53,265 nucleotides of DNA from Pirellula sp. (GTDB taxonomy: Bacteria > Planctomycetota > Planctomycetia > Pirellulales > Pirellulaceae). The stretch covers positions 1 to 53,265 of the forward strand of contig JALOQS010000040.1 in the NCBI GenBank assembly GCA_025459355.1, in the 5' to 3' direction. Made by a program: the position numbers and the translations under genes. Positions within the stretch are counted from its first letter, which is position 1; every line of letters starts with the position of its first letter. Below are positions 1-9,484 of the stretch, piece after piece. The notes below the pieces were generated by a model. It did no database searches, was not told the DNA's origin, and worked only from the letters and a program-made list of their open reading frames with translations.

Positions 1-482
1 GCCCGATCCTTTTCAATGCGTTGATAGCCTCGCAAATACTCTATGATTTGTGGCTGCCATTCTTCGACGAATTCGTTTAATTCGTTCTTGCATTGGACAG
101 TCAACGCCTTGGCCGCTGCCTTTTGTTCCTCTGTCGTGAAACCGAATTCTTGAACCACTTTCGCTTCGTACGCATCAAGCAATGCAAAGAACTTTGCATA
201 ACGGAGCTTCGCATCAGGGTCATCATCGGTCGGTTTTTGCTCCGACTCGGTCAAATTCTCTCTCAGTTCTGGCAGTCTGATGAATCCGTCGTAGTCGGGA
301 ATCAAACCTTTGAACTGGTTCGCTAGAGGGCCTTTGGCTGCTGTCAAAAATCCTTTGGAAGAAAAATTTCCCTCGCGGACCTTGACTGCCCCCTCCATGT
401 AGAAGTGGTAACCAATCGTGAACCGTAGCGCCACCAGGGCTACGATCGCTAGCAAGCCTAGTCGTGCTTTCTGCAACAGCAT
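1..482 (-). CDS. DoxX-family membrane protein, C-terminus cut by window edge
   Basis: Read on the minus strand from ATG at 482, an open frame runs to base 1 without a stop, so the gene is truncated by the window. The visible 160 residues begin with a short basic segment and one hydrophobic span (about residues 8-25, including LLAIVALVALRFTIGYHF), followed by MEGAVKVREG and a soluble charged region. A hydrophobic start ending in an Arg-containing 'ALRFTIGYHF' and then 'EG' is what I know from the N-terminus of planctomycete DoxX-type proteins, which are longer and have several membrane segments. The biochemical role of these proteins is unclear. I see no strong Shine-Dalgarno sequence before the ATG. 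The family call is from memory of related sequences; the open frame itself is certain. Confidence 0.7.
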   Translation of the reverse strand, partial: MLLQKARLGLLAIVALVALRFTIGYHFYMEGAVKVREGNFSSKGFLTAAKGPLANQFKGLIPDYDGFIRLPELRENLTESEQKPTDDDPDAKLRYAKFFALLDAYEAKVVQEFGFTTEEQKAAAKALTVQCKNELNEFVEEWQPQIIEYLRGYQRIEKDR

Positions 483-834
483 GAATGTTTTACGGTGGGA
501 GGGAGGTGATTTGCGCAACCGGAATCGAAACCGTTTAGACTCCTCGGAATTCACCACAGTATGGTCCAAAAACGGACATTAGCCAAGAGATTGCGACGAC
601 TTATAGGCGATTTGCGTTCCAAGAACGGCTGCTTCGGTGAACAAATCAACCAAAATGGGACTCCAGCGGCTTTTTCCCAGGGACAAAAGTCAAATGCTAT
701 CGCCTGATAATCCGTGCCGGAAATGCCATGCCAGAAAAAGATTTGCGACGCAAGCGTTGCTGCGATTGTAGCGAATATTCCTGGTCGAGGCATAATAAGG
801 TACCGCACTTACCGCACTTATCGCCGTTATCGTT
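483..834. other. Intergenic region between divergent genes
   Basis: This stretch separates the minus-strand DoxX-family gene from the plus-strand gene that starts at 835 or 964, so both promoters should lie here. I cannot point to a convincing -35/-10 pair. A short GTCC/GGAC hairpin lies near 570-584. The right edge carries 9-base tandem repeats (separate entry). An 85-codon open frame on the minus strand (551-808) has no recognisable domain and is not annotated. Confidence 0.5.
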
Positions 835-837
835 ATG
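802..837 (+). repeat. Four degenerate 9-base tandem repeats
   Basis: ACCGCACTT occurs twice directly in tandem (802-810, 811-819) and is followed by ATCGCCGTT and ATCGTTATG, which are degenerate copies in the same register. The last copy contains the ATG at 835. The array makes the 835 start look accidental and favours the start at 964 for the following gene. Confidence 0.6.
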
Positions 838-963
838 TCGACGACCCTTTTCCAAAATTCAACCATCGCCCTTTGCCCTACCGGAGATTATCCCTTGAAC
901 GACGAACTGGAGAATCGTGAAGACTCCATCGGAACATCAGCTCCTCAAGAGCCGAACTCCGCA

Positions 964-1959
964 ATGGCATCTTCGACTCCACCAACCTTTAAAGTCCGCG
1001 ATCCTAGCGAACGGCCGAGCCGGAAAGAGAAATCGCCCCTCCAGAAATTTCTCCCTCCGGTTCTCGGGGGGCTGGCTGCGCTGCCGCTAGCGACTGCTAT
1101 TCTCTGGTATGGGTTCGGACGAGATATCGGGGGAATCGGACCGGCGGTCGCTCAATATGTTCCTTGGATTGTCCCCAAAAAACTTCGCGGCAACGGTTTT
1201 CGCGCGGATGGAACATTCAGTGGCAACAACAACTCTTACGAGCCTGGGGCTAACTCGAATGTGGCTCCTAGAACGAATTCTTCCGAGGGCTTCAAAAGTT
1301 CATTGCCAAGCCTGGGACAAGCCAAGCCCGCGACTACCCCCGATGCTTCACCCACCAGCAGCAGTTCCTCGTCTACAAATGTGACCACCGCTCCGGCCGA
1401 ACAACCTGAATCGAAAGGGATCGAACAACTGTCGCAAGCGATTCAACGTTTGACCGCAATGAAAGACGATTGGTCTTCTATTCCACGAGAAAGGGCCGCT
1501 CAACTACAAGCGGTAGCAGACTTCTACGATTGCCTTCGCGAGATTGCCAAGTCAAGTGATTCCCGAGACAGCGGCTTTACCGAGCACTGGAATCAGAATC
1601 GCGATGCAATCGCCAGTATTGTTCTAAACGATGCTAAGTTCTCCGCGCTGGTCAAGCGATGCGCATCAGGTGAGATTGCGGACGTTGTTTCGCTAGACTC
1701 CGATTCGCATATCGTCACAGTGGTGCCAGCTGGTTTTGAGTTGATGGAAACAGAAGCATCAGAAGGGGCGAAGAAATGGAGCGTGGAAACCAAAATTGCA
1801 GGCGCCCCGTTGTTGGTTGAGTTTCCTGCCGTGAACGAGACATTAACTAACGTGGTGACGGGCCTCAAAACGGAAAGCCCGTTTTTGCTCTTTTTCAAGA
1901 TAGAGCGAAATGGCGACACAGTCACAGCAATAGCCATCGATTGTATTGCAGCTAAGTGA
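964..1959 (+). CDS. Planctomycete-type membrane-anchored hypothetical protein
   Basis: The protein is 331 residues from ATG 964; an in-frame ATG at 835 would add 43 polar residues. I prefer 964 because the region after it (a basic segment, then LPPVLGGLAALPLATAILW as a membrane span, then GPAVAQYVPWIVPKKLR) matches the N-terminus of a protein type I know from planctomycetes, while the extra residues look like untranslated leader containing tandem repeats. After the membrane segment comes a low-complexity linker rich in Ser, Thr, Asn and Pro and then a folded domain of about 190 residues with no motif I recognise. Function unknown. It lies upstream of a secreted glycosidase and two sulfatases but has its own spacing (209 bases to the next gene), so co-transcription is uncertain. 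Confidence 0.7.
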   Translation: MASSTPPTFKVRDPSERPSRKEKSPLQKFLPPVLGGLAALPLATAILWYGFGRDIGGIGPAVAQYVPWIVPKKLRGNGFRADGTFSGNNNSYEPGANSNVAPRTNSSEGFKSSLPSLGQAKPATTPDASPTSSSSSSTNVTTAPAEQPESKGIEQLSQAIQRLTAMKDDWSSIPRERAAQLQAVADFYDCLREIAKSSDSRDSGFTEHWNQNRDAIASIVLNDAKFSALVKRCASGEIADVVSLDSDSHIVTVVPAGFELMETEASEGAKKWSVETKIAGAPLLVEFPAVNETLTNVVTGLKTESPFLLFFKIERNGDTVTAIAIDCIAAK

Positions 1960-2168
1960 ACTGGGGTGACCGTGTTATTGTCCGCATCCTGACTGAGAGA
2001 AGAATCGTGGCGACAATCGCAGGTCTCTGGTGCTAAATCGCCATAGCAAAAATGCGAAACTCGAAAAGAAAACCGGTTCGATGAATGCACTCTCGCATGG
2101 CTAGAGATGTTAGAATTCGGTCTTAATGCCAATAGCCAATTCACTGCATCTTTTCACTTGTCCAAATT

Positions 2169-3539
2169 ATGAACCTCTCCCGCTGCCTCCCCGTTCTCCT
2201 TAATGGCCTTGTTCTTCGTATAGCGATTGGCGTTTTAATCTTTGCGGGTTGCCCATCCGGAATGGTCCAGGCTCAACAAGCCGGCTTGAGTGACGAAGAA
2301 CTGTTGACCATAACACAACAGAAAGCATTCGACTACTTCTGGACCGGAGCGGAGCCCAACAGTGGATGGGCTCGCGAACGAATTCATTTGGATGAACCTG
2401 AACTAGACACCACGCTGGTGACTTCGGGAGGAACCGGCTTCGGAATCATGGCCATTCTCGTCGGAGTAGAACGTAACTTTGTAAGCCGCGAGGCCGCCGT
2501 GGAACGACTTGAGAAGATCGTAGACTTTGCTGAACGATCTGATCGGTATCACGGAATTTGGCCCCATTGGTTACTCGGTGATACCGGCAAAGTAAAACCG
2601 TTTAGCCCTGATGATGATGGGGCAGATTTAGTGGAATCTTCGTTTCTCGCACAAGGCCTAATCTGCGTTCGTCAATACTTTGCAAAGGGAAGCCCCCGAG
2701 AACAGAAGCTTGCTCAGCGAGCGGACGACTTGTGGCGAGCGATGGATTGGGATTTCTTTCGAGGGGCTAACCGCGAAAATGTTTTGTTTTGGCATTGGTC
2801 ACCACGAGTCGGTTGGAAAATGAATTTTCGTATTCGTGGTTACAACGAATGCTTGATCACTTATGTCCTCGCCGCTAGTTCACCCACCCATCCAATCCCG
2901 AGCGAAGTCTATCACCAAGGCTGGGCGGAATCTGGTGCGATCCAAGAGACGAGAACGTATCTCGGCGAAACACTGACACTGAGACATCAAGGAGTCAAAG
3001 AATCGTGTGGGCCATTGTTTTGGTCCCATTATTCGTTTCTCGGATTAGACCCGCGTGGACTATCAGATCGTTACGCTGATTACTGGGCTGAAGGAAAATC
3101 GCATGTGCGAATGATTCATCAACACTGTGTCAAAAACCCAAATGCTTTTAAAGGCTACAGCGAGGATTGCTGGGGGCTGACCGCTAGTTACTCGATCAAT
3201 TTTTACAACGCTCATTCACCAGAAAACGATAATGGAACCATTTCACCAACCGCTGCTCTTTCGTCTTTTCCGTACGAACCGGAACTTTGCATGAAGGCAC
3301 TCCGCCACTTTCATGACAAATTGGGGAACCGCTTGATCGGCAAGTATGGTTTCTACGATGCATTCAATCTCGATAAGGAATGGTTTCCCCCGCATTACTT
3401 GGCGATCGATCAAGGTCCGATTGTTGTCATGATGGAAAACCATCGTACGGGGCTTCTTTGGCGACTTTTTATGTCTGCCGAAGAAGTTCAAAATGGCCTT
3501 GAGCGACTCGAGTTCAAGGTAACTCGCACACGAGACTGA
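2169..3539 (+). CDS. Secreted glucoamylase-family protein (COG5368-type)
   Basis: The 456-residue protein has a hydrophobic export signal that ends in FAGC at about residues 26-29, a possible lipobox, so it may be a lipoprotein. The mature part starts with ITQQKAFDYFW and continues with TSGGTGFGIMAI, WPHWLLGDTG, DLVESSFLAQGL and the C-terminal IDQGPIVVMMENHRTG. These are hallmarks of the glycoamylase-like alpha/alpha-barrel family (PF10091/COG5368), some members of which are classed in GH144 and act on beta-1,2-glucans. The likely role is cleavage of an extracellular or periplasmic glucan. The substrate cannot be read from sequence. Two sulfatases follow on the same strand, which suggests a polysaccharide-use locus. 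Confidence 0.85.
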   Translation: MNLSRCLPVLLNGLVLRIAIGVLIFAGCPSGMVQAQQAGLSDEELLTITQQKAFDYFWTGAEPNSGWARERIHLDEPELDTTLVTSGGTGFGIMAILVGVERNFVSREAAVERLEKIVDFAERSDRYHGIWPHWLLGDTGKVKPFSPDDDGADLVESSFLAQGLICVRQYFAKGSPREQKLAQRADDLWRAMDWDFFRGANRENVLFWHWSPRVGWKMNFRIRGYNECLITYVLAASSPTHPIPSEVYHQGWAESGAIQETRTYLGETLTLRHQGVKESCGPLFWSHYSFLGLDPRGLSDRYADYWAEGKSHVRMIHQHCVKNPNAFKGYSEDCWGLTASYSINFYNAHSPENDNGTISPTAALSSFPYEPELCMKALRHFHDKLGNRLIGKYGFYDAFNLDKEWFPPHYLAIDQGPIVVMMENHRTGLLWRLFMSAEEVQNGLERLEFKVTRTRD

Positions 3540-3555
3540 AGCGAGACTAGCGGGT

Positions 3556-3572
3556 CGGCGAATCTGTCGCCG
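3556..3572 (+). terminator. Short hairpin after the glucoamylase gene
   Basis: CGGCGA (3556-3561) and TCGCCG (3567-3572) form a 6-bp stem with a 5-base loop, 17 bases after the stop codon at 3539. There is no run of T after the stem, so this could be a transcript-end stabiliser rather than an intrinsic terminator. Confidence 0.35.
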
Positions 3573-3677
3573 CATAGAATCTTTGTGCCATGACATTGCG
3601 GTTTTCATCGTTCCTGAGAAAGTCCCAAACGATGAAATGCGTGACTAAAAAACCAACGGCAGACCAATTTTACAATC

Positions 3678-5192
3678 ATGAAACTTTCCTTGATCTCCTT
3701 TTGTTTTTTTGTCTTCACGGCGATCTCTTGCTATGCCGAGCAAGAGTCCACGCTTCTCCGAACCAAACCAAACATCATCCTCATCGTGACTGATGACCAA
3801 GGGTATGGGGATTTGTCCGCTCATGGGAATCCGATTCTAAAGACACCACATTTGGACAAATTGAGAGGGGACTCCTTTCGATTTCTAGATTTCCATGTCA
3901 GTCCGACCTGTGCACCGACCCGCAGTGCGTTGTTTACCGGTCGTCATGAATTTAAAAATGGGATCACGCATACTATTCTCGAACGAGAACGACTCGCGCT
4001 CGATGCGGTGACGTTACCTCAGGCGCTTCAATCTGCTAGTTATTCAACCGGCATATTTGGCAAGTGGCACTTGGGAGACGAAGACGAGTATCTACCAAAT
4101 CGGCGTGGCTTTCATGAAATGTATATCCACGGTGCAGGGGGAATCGGGCAGTCGTTTCCTGGTTCATGTGGTGATGTCCCGGGTAACTCCTATTTCGATC
4201 CGATCCTGCTTCATAACGACCGACTGGTGAAAACCGAGGGTTATTGCACCGACCTCTTCTTTAAGAAAGCTTCGGATTGGATCGCTGATCAAGTGGCCGA
4301 AGAGAAACGATTTTTTGCTTACATCGCCACTAACGCACCTCATTCACCTTATCATGCCAAACCGGACGATGCAGCGATTTATCGCGGCAAGGTTCCGAAC
4401 GAGGATATCGCCAATTTCTTTGGCATGATTCACAACATCGACGAGAACATTGGTCGATTGCGAGAACGATTGAAAGAGTTGGAAATTGAACGAAACACTC
4501 TTATAGTTTTTATGAACGATAACGGCACAGCTGCCGGCCACGGGGTCTTTAACGCTGGGATGCGCGGTGCCAAAGGGACGCCATGGTTGGGTGGTACGAG
4601 ATCAAGTTCTCTGTGGTGTTGGCCAGGCGTTATCGCAAATCAAGAATCGGCCGACATGGTTGCACATATCGACTTCTTTTCTACGATCGCTGATCTCGCT
4701 GGTATCGAGTGGACGGAGCAGATGCGATCACAGGTCGAAGGCCGATCGCTTGTTCCCTTGTTACAAGGAGTTCAAGAGAAATCACCACACCGATTCTTGG
4801 TAACCCATGTCGGTCGATGGCCGAAAGGGGCGAAACCGGACGACTACAAATACTCAGCCGCTTCGATTCGGGATGATCGATGGGCTTTGGTAAACCCCAA
4901 TGGTAAGCCGTTACCGAATCAAGAAACTCCTGCATGGCAACTTTTTGATCTTTCGAACGACTATGCCCAAAGTCGCGATGTTGCTTCGAATCATCCCGAA
5001 ATTGTTCGAGAAATGCATTCCGCCATGGACAAATGGTGGGAGGAATGCAAACCGAAAATGGTGAATGAACAAGTGACTGGGCCCAAGTTGAATCCGTTTG
5101 CAGTAAGATACTGGAATCAATTCGGCGGAGGCCCGACCGAGGAAGATTACAAACGCATGGATCCAGCACGAGGTTGGCCGCCTCGCAAGTAA
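3678..5192 (+). CDS. Exported sulfatase (formylglycine-type)
   Basis: The protein has 504 residues with a cleavable signal peptide (about residues 1-20, ending near CYAEQ). The N-terminal alkaline-phosphatase-like core starts NIILIVTDDQGYGD, with D39 and D40 as expected calcium ligands. The sulfatase signature CAPTRSALFTG is at residues 78-88; C78 is the Cys that a maturase converts to formylglycine. GKWHLG (about 126) and a later NDNGT segment supply further active-site residues. The enzyme should hydrolyse a sulfate ester outside the cytoplasm. Planctomycetes encode many such sulfatases for sulfated algal polysaccharides; the substrate here is unknown. A second sulfatase starts 33 bases downstream, so the two are probably co-transcribed. 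No formylglycine-generating enzyme gene is visible in the window. Confidence 0.93.
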   Translation: MKLSLISFCFFVFTAISCYAEQESTLLRTKPNIILIVTDDQGYGDLSAHGNPILKTPHLDKLRGDSFRFLDFHVSPTCAPTRSALFTGRHEFKNGITHTILERERLALDAVTLPQALQSASYSTGIFGKWHLGDEDEYLPNRRGFHEMYIHGAGGIGQSFPGSCGDVPGNSYFDPILLHNDRLVKTEGYCTDLFFKKASDWIADQVAEEKRFFAYIATNAPHSPYHAKPDDAAIYRGKVPNEDIANFFGMIHNIDENIGRLRERLKELEIERNTLIVFMNDNGTAAGHGVFNAGMRGAKGTPWLGGTRSSSLWCWPGVIANQESADMVAHIDFFSTIADLAGIEWTEQMRSQVEGRSLVPLLQGVQEKSPHRFLVTHVGRWPKGAKPDDYKYSAASIRDDRWALVNPNGKPLPNQETPAWQLFDLSNDYAQSRDVASNHPEIVREMHSAMDKWWEECKPKMVNEQVTGPKLNPFAVRYWNQFGGGPTEEDYKRMDPARGWPPRK

Positions 5193-5224
5193 GTATGTTT
5201 CAAAAAAGAAAGGATTGGAGATTC

Positions 5225-6832
5225 ATGACAGCCGCATCCGGTCGCGTCTTTATAGCAGTCGTCGTTGGTTTGTTTTTATCGACCTACGCAATGGTTTCAA
5301 GTTACGGAGGTGATCAGCCCAACATTATCGTGATCATGGCGGACGACTTAGGGTATGGTGATTTATCTTGTTACGGTGCCACAACGATCCAGACACCGAA
5401 CATAGATCGATTGGCGGCTTCGGGAATTCGATTTACGAGTGGCTATTGCTCGGCGTCAACATGCACTCCAACTCGTTATTCCTTTTTGACAGGTAAATAC
5501 GCGTTTCGAACTCCTGGGACAGGTGTCGCTCCACCGAATGGGCCAGCCATTATCGAGCCCAATACTGTGACCATCGCTTCTCTGCTCAAAGATGTTGGTT
5601 ACCAAACCAAAGTCGTCGGTAAATGGCACTTAGGACTCGGGCCAAGGCAAAGCGAGACAAAACAGACCGCAGAAAAGTCGAACGCATCGGAGGGTGCTAG
5701 AATGATTGGCCCGGATTGGAATGGGGAGCTCAAGCCGGGTCCATTAGAGATCGGATTTGACAGTTGTTATCTTCTACCCACAACCAACGATCGAGTGCCG
5801 CAGGTGTATGTGGCAGACCACCATGTTGAGAACTTGGACCCATCCGATCCATTGTGGGTGGGAGACAAGAAACCTTCGGATGATCACCCCACTGGCGAGA
5901 CGGCTCGTGGTAGTTTGAAAATGGATTGGTCGCACGGTCACAATCAAACGATTCACAACGGCATAAGCCGAATTGGTTTTTACACGGGAGGGCATGCGGC
6001 CAGATTTCTAGATGAAGATCTAGCTAGCAGATGGGTGGATAAATCGATAGAGTTTATCCAAACCAATCGCGAGCGTCCGTTCTTTTTGTTTTTCGCGTCG
6101 CATGATATTCACGTTCCGAGAGTCACTCATCCGTACTTTTCCGGTCTTTCGAAAATGGGTCCGCGAGGGGACAGCATCTTGCAATTGGATTGGTGCGTCG
6201 GTGAATTGATGAACATGGTAGAAAAGATGGGGCTGACTAAGAAAACCCTTTTCGTTTTTGTCAGTGACAATGGGCCGGTTATGGATGATGGGTACAAGGA
6301 CGAAGCACTCGAAAAACTAGGTGAACATCGCGCTGCTGGACCTCTTAAAGGGGGCAAGTATTCGGTTTACGAAGGGGGTACGCGAACTCCCTTTCTGGTC
6401 TCATGGCCGAGTGTCGTTACGCCAGCCGTTTCCGATGAGATGGTCACGACTGTGGATTTGGCCCGTAGCTGCGCGCGCATTGCAGGCACGATGGTACCCG
6501 AGGGAGCGTGCCCCGATAGTTTAGATTTAAGTGCCGTTCTGCTTGGTAAGCCTGAAGCAAAGGGTCGTGACCATGTGTTACAGCAGAACAACAATGGGAA
6601 TCAATTTGGACTTCGAGTAAGGGAGGAATCGGGAGATTGGAAGCTGATCGAAGCTCCTAATGGGCAAATGCACAACGTGAAAATTGAGGAAACGCTACGA
6701 AGCACGAAAATCCCAAAGCAACAGTTGTTCGATTTGAAAGCAGATCCAGGTGAAACGACTGACGTGGCTGGCCAACATCCGGATGTCATGGAACGGTTGA
6801 AAAATCGCTTGGCAGAAATCAAGTCCCAATGA
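5225..6832 (+). CDS. Exported sulfatase (formylglycine-type), second copy
   Basis: I chose ATG 5225 because GGATTGGAG sits just before it and the protein then starts with a clean signal peptide (FIAVVVGLFLSTYAMVSS). Upstream in-frame starts at 5195 and 5174 would add a polar leader, and the latter would overlap the preceding gene. The 535-residue protein has NIIVIMADDLGYGD with D40 and D41, the signature CTPTRYSFLTG at about residues 80-90 (C80 is the formylglycine site), GKWHLG and FVSDNGP. It is not a recent duplicate of its neighbour: the central region, with a long insertion around residues 140-260, differs. It is a sulfate-ester hydrolase acting in the periplasm or outside the cell, substrate unknown. 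Confidence 0.93.
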   Translation: MTAASGRVFIAVVVGLFLSTYAMVSSYGGDQPNIIVIMADDLGYGDLSCYGATTIQTPNIDRLAASGIRFTSGYCSASTCTPTRYSFLTGKYAFRTPGTGVAPPNGPAIIEPNTVTIASLLKDVGYQTKVVGKWHLGLGPRQSETKQTAEKSNASEGARMIGPDWNGELKPGPLEIGFDSCYLLPTTNDRVPQVYVADHHVENLDPSDPLWVGDKKPSDDHPTGETARGSLKMDWSHGHNQTIHNGISRIGFYTGGHAARFLDEDLASRWVDKSIEFIQTNRERPFFLFFASHDIHVPRVTHPYFSGLSKMGPRGDSILQLDWCVGELMNMVEKMGLTKKTLFVFVSDNGPVMDDGYKDEALEKLGEHRAAGPLKGGKYSVYEGGTRTPFLVSWPSVVTPAVSDEMVTTVDLARSCARIAGTMVPEGACPDSLDLSAVLLGKPEAKGRDHVLQQNNNGNQFGLRVREESGDWKLIEAPNGQMHNVKIEETLRSTKIPKQQLFDLKADPGETTDVAGQHPDVMERLKNRLAEIKSQ

Positions 6833-6869
6833 TGTCGCCATCGTTAAATGGAATCGAGTTTGGCCAATA

Positions 6870-8390
6870 CTAGTTCAAGAAAAGTCGGTAAACAGGATTG
6901 CTGGTTTCTTCAGCGAAGAAATACCCAAGTTCGTGCATCGATTTTGTGAACTCCAATGAATCTTCCTCATTCATTTGTATCCCTACAAGAACTCGTCCGT
7001 AATCGGCACCTTGATTACGATAATGGAACAAGCTAATGTTCCAGGTCGGTTTCATGTTGGACAAGAATCGCATCAGTGCACCTGTTCGTTCAGGAAACTC
7101 AAAGCGGTAGATTTTCTCTTGACCGCAACAAGTGCTGCGGCCGCCCACCATATACCTCAGATGTTCTTTGGATAGCTCATCATCTCCTAGATCCATCGAT
7201 TCGAAGCCTTTGGAAGCCAGTAGCCTTTGAATATCCGGAATCTCGCGCCGGCTTTCGATCGATAGACCGACCAAAACATGTGCTTGAGCGGACTCGGACA
7301 TACGATAGTTGAATTCGGTAACGTTTCGATGGCCAATCGTTTCACACAGATGTCGAAAGCTACCGGGTTGTTCAGGGATCGAAACCGCAAAAAGGGCTTC
7401 ACGCTCTTCGCCTGCTTCCGCTCGTTCGGCGACGAATCTTAGGCGATCGAAATTCATGTTGGCACCACAAGTAATAGCGACCAAGTTTTCATCGCGCACT
7501 CCGGTCCGATGCACATATTGTTTTAGTCCTGCGATTCCCATGGCGCCAGCGGGTTCGAGAATGCTGCGAGTATCCTCAAAGGCGTCTTTGATGGCAGCGC
7601 AAACCGCGTCGGTATCAACGGTTATAAACTCATCGACGAGTTCGCGAGTCAGCCGATAGGTTTCATCGCCAACACGTTTGACGGCTGTCCCATCCGAAAA
7701 GAGACCCACATCATTGAGCAATACGGGATAGCCATGGCGAACCGATTGAATCATCGCATTGGAGTCCTCCATCTGAACGCCGATAACCTTGATATCAGGC
7801 CTGACGGCTTTGACATAGGCCGATACGCCAGCGATCAATCCACCTCCGCCGACCGCCACGAACACGGCGTGGATAGGGTGCTGATGCTGACGGAGTATTT
7901 CCATGCCAATCGTTCCTTGTCCCGCGATTACATCGGGATCATCAAAGGGGTGAACGAAGACATAGCCCTTTTCTTTTTGAAGGGCTAAAGCATATGCGTA
8001 GGCATCCGAGTAGCTATCCCCCTCTAAAACAACATCTGCTCCTAGGGCTTTTACCGCATCATGCTTAAGTCTCGGGGTCGTGACGGGCATAACAATCACA
8101 GCCTTGCACCCGAGTCGTTGCGCGCCGAGCGCGACCCCTTGTGCGTGATTGCCTGCCGACGCACAAATCACACCTTGTTCGAGTTCCTCGGCGCTCAGTT
8201 TGGACATTTTGTTGTAAGCGCCTCGCAGCTTGAAACTGCGGACTGGCTGGGTATCTTCGCGTTTTAGCCAAACATTGTTCCCGAGCCGCTGAGATAGCTT
8301 CGTACCCTTTTCCAAGGCAGACTCGATCGCCACATCGTAGACTTGCGCGTTGAGAATCTTTTGAAGATAAGTAAGGAGTCGTGGGTCCAT
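6870..8390 (-). CDS. ilvA: Threonine ammonia-lyase, biosynthetic
   Basis: This is a PLP enzyme that converts L-threonine to 2-oxobutanoate, the first committed step of isoleucine synthesis. From ATG 8390 the protein has 506 residues, near the usual 510. A TTG three codons upstream is also possible. The catalytic domain has SFKLRGAYNKMSKL (the Lys carries PLP), CASAGNHAQGVALGA, VAVGGGGLIAGVSAYVK and ITCGANMNFDRLRFV. The C-terminal third carries two ACT-like regulatory domains (the first begins EALFAVSIPEQPGSF, the second YRFEFPERTGALMRF), the arrangement of the isoleucine-inhibited biosynthetic form rather than the short catabolic form. Other ilv genes are not nearby. Confidence 0.95.
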   Translation of the reverse strand: MDPRLLTYLQKILNAQVYDVAIESALEKGTKLSQRLGNNVWLKREDTQPVRSFKLRGAYNKMSKLSAEELEQGVICASAGNHAQGVALGAQRLGCKAVIVMPVTTPRLKHDAVKALGADVVLEGDSYSDAYAYALALQKEKGYVFVHPFDDPDVIAGQGTIGMEILRQHQHPIHAVFVAVGGGGLIAGVSAYVKAVRPDIKVIGVQMEDSNAMIQSVRHGYPVLLNDVGLFSDGTAVKRVGDETYRLTRELVDEFITVDTDAVCAAIKDAFEDTRSILEPAGAMGIAGLKQYVHRTGVRDENLVAITCGANMNFDRLRFVAERAEAGEEREALFAVSIPEQPGSFRHLCETIGHRNVTEFNYRMSESAQAHVLVGLSIESRREIPDIQRLLASKGFESMDLGDDELSKEHLRYMVGGRSTCCGQEKIYRFEFPERTGALMRFLSNMKPTWNISLFHYRNQGADYGRVLVGIQMNEEDSLEFTKSMHELGYFFAEETSNPVYRLFLN

Positions 8391-8422
8391 GAATTGCAAA
8401 ACGAGGAGATGGTAGAAGGGAG

Positions 8423-9472
8423 CTATTCTGGTTGTAGCGTCTCGACATCCACGTAGCGATAGGTCCCTTTGGTCATTTCAGCGAGCGATCGAATCCAGCC
8501 ACCATTTCCTGTTTGGGGGCCGGCGCGAAACTCGATCGTGTGGATCGTGGTTTGAGTTCTCAGGGCTCTTTCTTGGAGATCTTGAAGCTGTGCATCAATC
8601 AAGCGAGGCTCGTCGGCGTCCGTCATGAAGAACAGGACATCTGGACCAAAGGACAACCCCATTCTCAAGGCAGAGAGGTGTTCGGTTCCACCATTAGCGA
8701 TCATCGCGCGAATGAATTGTTTCGCCCGTTTCTTGTCCGCCTCTTTTGCAAAGTGCATTCGATTCGAAACGCCACGAATGCTCGAAAGGGGAATGGGTGC
8801 TTCGTTGTAGAAAACGATTTGGAATTGGTTGTCTTCACTGAGGCTGTCGATGCTGTTGCTGAGTTCTCGTTTGGCAACAGACATCGGTGCGCTCGAGTTA
8901 ACGTTCATCGAATCCGAGCGATCCAAAACGTAGACGAATGATGTGCCGGCCCCCTCAACACCCAGAAACGATGTCTTCGTTTTGTCCCCTGCGCCAAACT
9001 TGCCGGTCGATTTGCCCGGCCCCGCTGAGTTTCCGACTCCCGACAATCCCGTATCGGATGTATCGGTACCCGCCCCGGAAGCATTGTTTTTGGAATCGTT
9101 AGGAGCCAGATCGGAGAGCAGTGATTCCAGCGCTGCCGCACCTTGCGAATCTGGCATCACGGAGCTGGGGATGGCAGCGGCGGAGGAATCCGAGTTATTT
9201 GCGTTCGATGGCCCTCCTTCGCTACCCGAGAGAAAATACTCGGTACCACTATTGGTTTGATGAACTACGGCGATACCGACGGGGCGATCCTGTTCGCCAC
9301 CGGTTCCGCGCGTGATGGGCCTCCACAACACCATGATCGTGGTGAACAAGAAAAAATGAATAACGCAACTGATCATCCAAGCTCGACCGTCCGACCACTT
9401 CGGATTTACCGGACGCGGCAACGATTTATCCCGACGTTCAAGACGTTCAGGAGATTGATCAGTTGATTCCAT
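8423..9472 (-). CDS. Membrane-anchored von Willebrand A domain protein
   Basis: The 349-residue protein has a cytoplasmic basic N-terminus, one membrane span (about residues 31-50, ISCVIHFFLFTTIMVLW) and a 110-residue linker rich in Ser, Gly, Asn and Asp. A C-terminal VWA domain begins at TSFVYVLDRSDSM; D184, S186 and S188 form the DxSxS metal site (MIDAS). A later TDADEP fits the domain's second metal-binding loop. The short cytoplasmic end, single span and long flexible linker resemble TonB/BatA-like scaffolds seen in planctomycetes. It probably binds another protein at the cell envelope through a metal; the partner is unknown. ilvA follows 32 bases downstream on the same strand, but a functional link is not obvious. 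Confidence 0.85.
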   Translation of the reverse strand: MESTDQSPERLERRDKSLPRPVNPKWSDGRAWMISCVIHFFLFTTIMVLWRPITRGTGGEQDRPVGIAVVHQTNSGTEYFLSGSEGGPSNANNSDSSAAAIPSSVMPDSQGAAALESLLSDLAPNDSKNNASGAGTDTSDTGLSGVGNSAGPGKSTGKFGAGDKTKTSFLGVEGAGTSFVYVLDRSDSMNVNSSAPMSVAKRELSNSIDSLSEDNQFQIVFYNEAPIPLSSIRGVSNRMHFAKEADKKRAKQFIRAMIANGGTEHLSALRMGLSFGPDVLFFMTDADEPRLIDAQLQDLQERALRTQTTIHTIEFRAGPQTGNGGWIRSLAEMTKGTYRYVDVETLQPE

Positions 9473-9484
9473 ACAAGTCTCAAA

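Noticed and set aside
551-808. 85-codon minus-strand frame with FDFCPWEK, superficially like the DUF58 start FDFCPWAN
   Set aside because: The likeness is limited to five residues, and the rest has no membrane segments or DUF58 features.
1593-2144. 183-codon minus-strand frame
   Set aside because: It is mostly antisense to the membrane protein gene at 964-1959, Ser-rich, with no domain.
3678-6832. The two sulfatases as a recent tandem duplication
   Set aside because: They share family motifs but differ in length, middle region and signal peptides.
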